From Treponema sp. (GTDB lineage Bacteria > Spirochaetota > Spirochaetia > Treponematales > Breznakiellaceae): a stretch of 24,130 nucleotides of DNA. Each line of letters begins with the position of its first letter. Within the stretch, counting starts at the first letter, position 1. Where the stretch lies: positions 1-24,130 of the forward strand of contig JAIRLQ010000129.1 in NCBI GenBank assembly GCA_031259345.1, given 5' to 3'. Positions 21,672 to 24,130 of this stretch are shown here, piece after piece. A model generated the notes under the pieces. It made no database searches, was not told the origin of the DNA, and worked only from the letters and a program-made list of their open reading frames with translations. Both the position numbers and the translations under genes were made by a program.

Positions 21672-22835
21672 ATGAAACAAGCGGAACCTGTTTCCCGTCA
21701 TTACTTTGACTGGGCAGCCACAGCCATTCCCGATACAGACACAGTAACAGGTTCCATTCCATCGCCGGAACTTTTTGGAAACGCTTCTTCCAAATACCTT
21801 GAAGGGAAAAAAGCCCGCCTGGCCCTTGAGGACGCGAGAGCCCGCTGCGCCCTGGTTTTGGGAGTAAAACCCGAAACCCTTTATTTTACTTCCGGGGGTA
21901 CGGAATCCAATGCCATTGTTCTTCATTCTCTTTTGCTTAGAGTATCGAAGCCCGCCTTTCTCTATTCGGCAGTGGAACATCCTTCGATACAAAACAGCGC
22001 CGGGGTTTTAAAACGCCTGGGCTTAAAAGCCGTTTCCATAGGCGCGGAAAAAGACGGAAGGATCAGCGCCGAAACCCTTGGGGAGGCTATGGAAAAATTA
22101 CCGGCCCTCCGTTTTGCCGCTATTATGGCGGTAAATAACGAGGTAGGTTCCGTAATGGACATGCCTTCCTTATCCCGGGTAATCCGTTCAAAACCCGGGG
22201 CGCCGATCCACTTTCACAGCGACCTTGTCCAGGCCGCGGGAAAAATCCCTTTGGATATTCCGCTTTGGGATTTGGACTCGGCATCCCTTTCGGCGCATAA
22301 ACTGGGAGGCCCTAAAGGCATCGGGCTCCTTTACCTGAAAAAACCCCTGGAACCGCTGAACCCCGGCAACCAGGAGCGGGGAATACGGCCGGGTACGGAA
22401 AATGTTCCTGGGGCCCTGTCTTTTGCCCTGTGCCTTGAAAAGCACGCAAGCGCGGGGGCGTTAAAAGCCGCGTCGAAAGAAGCTGAACAAAGGATGGCTT
22501 TTTTTATAACAAAGCTAAAAAAAATAAACCGCTGCATCCTTATCCCCCAAGACCGGAACGCGGAAGACAAACGTTTTTCGCCCTGGATTTTGCAGATGCG
22601 TTTTAAAGACGTGCCCGGCGAAGTGCTGGTCCGGGCACTTGATTCAAGCGGCATCGCCTGTTCTACAGGCTCCGCCTGTTCATCATCTTCGCCTGAACGG
22701 CCCGTTCTGGAAGCAATGGGGCTGGACGCCCATGCCCGGCTTGAAGGCATACGGATTTCCCAGGGCTGGACTACAAACCGGGAAGATTTTGAAGCCCTTA
22801 CCGCGGCTATTGAAAAAGCCCTTGCCTTTTTATGA
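21672..22835 (+). CDS. cysteine desulfurase (NifS/IscS family)
   Basis: PLP enzyme that takes sulfur from cysteine and passes it on as a persulfide. In 387 residues: YFDWAAT near the start (the family usually has D-N-A-A-T), TSGGTESNA (73-81), VEHPS with His103, AVNNEVGS (153-160), HSDLVQAAGK with Asp184, SAHKLGGPKGIG with the Schiff-base Lys210, RPGTEN, and the catalytic cysteine Cys336 in STGSACSSSS. The active-site loop is of the longer NifS/IscS type, not the SufS type. It overlaps thiI by four bases (ATGA), which strongly suggests it is ThiI's sulfur donor; wider Fe-S supply is possible. No ribosome site is obvious before the ATG, so coupling to the upstream gene is likely. No iscU or sufBCD is nearby. 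Confidence 0.92.
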   Translation: MKQAEPVSRHYFDWAATAIPDTDTVTGSIPSPELFGNASSKYLEGKKARLALEDARARCALVLGVKPETLYFTSGGTESNAIVLHSLLLRVSKPAFLYSAVEHPSIQNSAGVLKRLGLKAVSIGAEKDGRISAETLGEAMEKLPALRFAAIMAVNNEVGSVMDMPSLSRVIRSKPGAPIHFHSDLVQAAGKIPLDIPLWDLDSASLSAHKLGGPKGIGLLYLKKPLEPLNPGNQERGIRPGTENVPGALSFALCLEKHASAGALKAASKEAEQRMAFFITKLKKINRCILIPQDRNAEDKRFSPWILQMRFKDVPGEVLVRALDSSGIACSTGSACSSSSPERPVLEAMGLDAHARLEGIRISQGWTTNREDFEALTAAIEKALAFL

Positions 22836-24043
22836 TGACCAGCTATCTTTTAAAACCCGGCGAGCTTACCCTAAAAGGGGGCAACCGGGAATTATTTGAA
22901 AAAATCCTTAAAAGAAACCTGTCCGCCATGCTCCGGCTTTCGGGCGCGCGGGTAATAAACGCCGGCAGCGGCCGCTACTATGTGCGCTGCGAACAGGACA
23001 AAGAAGACTCTGTCGAACACGCGCTGAAACATCTCTTTGGAATATCAGGCTGGGCAAAAACCAGAATCTGCGAAAAACAACCCGAAGCGGTAATCGAAGC
23101 CTGTGTTAAAGAAGCCGGGCTTTTATTTGAAAAGGGGATCAGAAGTTTTAAAATAGAAGCCCGCCGTACGGACAAAAGCTTCCCCCTTGATTCTTATAAA
23201 ATACGCTGCCAGGCAGGGGCCGCTGTTTTAAAGGCGCTTCCGGGATTAAAGGTTGATGTACATAGGCCCGAAGGATGTATCGAAGTGGAAATCCGGGAAA
23301 AAGCCTATATCTACGGCAATGCCCGCCGGGGCCTCCGGGGGCTTCCCGTGGGGAGCTCCGGACGGGGGCTTCTGCTCCTTTCCGGGGGCATTGATTCGCC
23401 GGCTGCCGGCTACATGATGCTGTCCAGGGGAATGAAACTGGACGCGGTCTATTTCCACGCCTATCCCTACACTTCCGAAGAAGCCCGGCAGAAAACCCTG
23501 TCCCTGGCGAAAATCCTGGCCTGTTACGGCATGGGGCTAAAATTCTTTACGGTAAACTTTACCCCCATCCAGGGGCGCATAAAAGAAAAATCCCCCGAAG
23601 CCTGGCGAACCGTGCTGCTTAGGATGGCAATGATGGAGTGCGCCGAAAGGCTTGCGCGCCGAAAGGGCGCAAAATGCCTGGTAACGGGAGAAAGCCTTTC
23701 CCAGGTGGCCAGCCAAACCGTCGAAAACATTTCCTGCACCCAAAGCCGCCTGAGCCTCCCGGTACTGCGCCCCCTTATAGGCATGGACAAGGAAGACATC
23801 GTCAGGCTTTCAGAAAAAATCGGCGCCTATAAAATCTCTATACTACCCTACGAAGATTGCTGCGTACTGTTCAGCCCCGAACATCCAATACTGCGCGGCA
23901 ATCCCGCCGAAGCGGGAAACCTTTACGAAGCCCTTGACTGTGATTCCCTGATTACCGAGGCGCTAAAAACCGCGGCGGCGGAAAAATGTTTTTACAGCGA
24001 AGCGGGCGTTTCCGAACATCTGATTGGGAGGCCGCAAATATAG
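22832..24043 (+). CDS. thiI: tRNA sulfurtransferase ThiI (4-thiouridine synthase)
   Basis: Makes 4-thiouridine at U8 of tRNA by adenylating the uridine and adding sulfur; in some bacteria it also serves thiamine thiazole synthesis. The 403-residue protein has the N-terminal ferredoxin-like region (LKPGELTLKGGNRELFE), a THUMP RNA-binding domain (about 60-165), the PP-loop LLLSGGIDSPAAGYMM (181-196), TGESLSQVASQT (285-296) and PYEDCCVLFSPEHP with Cys343/Cys344. There is no C-terminal rhodanese domain, so it is the short form found in Bacillus and others, where a dedicated NifS-like partner supplies the sulfur; the overlapping cysteine desulfurase fits this. Two adjacent ATGs begin the gene (22832 and 22835). 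No terminator is apparent in the 87 bases that follow. Confidence 0.95.
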   Translation: MMTSYLLKPGELTLKGGNRELFEKILKRNLSAMLRLSGARVINAGSGRYYVRCEQDKEDSVEHALKHLFGISGWAKTRICEKQPEAVIEACVKEAGLLFEKGIRSFKIEARRTDKSFPLDSYKIRCQAGAAVLKALPGLKVDVHRPEGCIEVEIREKAYIYGNARRGLRGLPVGSSGRGLLLLSGGIDSPAAGYMMLSRGMKLDAVYFHAYPYTSEEARQKTLSLAKILACYGMGLKFFTVNFTPIQGRIKEKSPEAWRTVLLRMAMMECAERLARRKGAKCLVTGESLSQVASQTVENISCTQSRLSLPVLRPLIGMDKEDIVRLSEKIGAYKISILPYEDCCVLFSPEHPILRGNPAEAGNLYEALDCDSLITEALKTAAAEKCFYSEAGVSEHLIGRPQI

Positions 24044-24130
24044 GGCTGCCCGAAAAGGTGAGAAAAACTTGTTCGGCCTTTGGCCCGAGGACAGCTTTCT
24101 TAGCCCTATATGAAGCCGGTCAAGGAGTTT
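24044..24130. other. terminal non-coding stretch, nothing assignable
   Basis: After thiI there are 87 bases with a weak TCGGCC-TTT-GGCC-type stem around 24073-24088 without a T run. The final bases include AAGGAG (24122-24127), which could be a ribosome site for a gene beyond the window. No gene is called. Confidence 0.4.

Noticed and set aside
24110..24130. ATG near the right edge as the start of another gene
   Set aside because: Only seven codons are visible and there is no ribosome site before it.
1..24130. Mobile element, prophage, CRISPR array, toxin-antitoxin or defence genes
   Set aside because: No transposase, integrase, repeat-spacer pattern, attachment-site repeats or defence-type domains are visible; all sizeable frames are core-type genes.

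Overview
The window looks like chromosomal core sequence from a spirochaete of the Treponema group. The basis is gene order (frr-uppS-cdsA-dxr-rseP; rpsF-ssb-rpsR-membrane protein-rplI-dnaB; a TPR gene beside rsmD), the protein sequences and a roughly even GC content. The genus is an inference from recognition, not from a search. I found no insertion sequence, prophage, CRISPR array, tRNA or rRNA, and coding density is very high.

Layout. (1) 1-7306, plus strand: the 3' part of frr, then uppS, cdsA, dxr and rseP (ribosome recycling, polyprenyl carrier, phospholipid and MEP isoprenoid synthesis, site-2 protease), followed by a CpXC zinc-ribbon protein overlapping an exported WD40-like propeller protein. 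(2) 7338-11967, minus strand: an operon read from a strong promoter at 12074-12102 as rpsF-ssb-rpsR-DUF2232-like membrane gene-rplI-dnaB-ComFB-like gene, with a hairpin-rich leader and intercistronic hairpins. (3) 12125-15782, plus strand: a small hypothetical gene coupled to rsmD, then a new promoter with a large inverted repeat driving a small helical protein, a TPR protein and rlmN. (4) 15833-20469, minus strand: fused aspartokinase/homoserine dehydrogenase, a class I aminotransferase and a nitroreductase-fold protein. (5) 20584-24043, plus strand: a WecA/TagO-type phosphosugar transferase, a cysteine desulfurase and ThiI, the last two overlapping as a likely sulfur-transfer pair for tRNA 4-thiouridine.

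Functional logic. Region 1 links isoprenoid precursor synthesis (dxr) to the C55 carrier (uppS), which the GT4 enzyme of region 5 would use for glycan assembly. Region 2 is a translation/replication operon resembling the rpsF-ssb-rpsR and yybS-rplI-dnaB arrangements of other bacteria. Regions 3 and 5 add rRNA and tRNA modification enzymes.

Nothing here is clearly a wholly new system. The items most worth following are non-coding: stable hairpins starting at or just after several predicted promoters, the rpsF leader, a near-perfect palindrome between thrA and the aminotransferase gene, and a nine-G tract inside thrA. Among proteins, the ComFB-like protein beside dnaB, the CpXC/WD40 pair, and a small protein with a FliM-like C-terminal peptide stand out.
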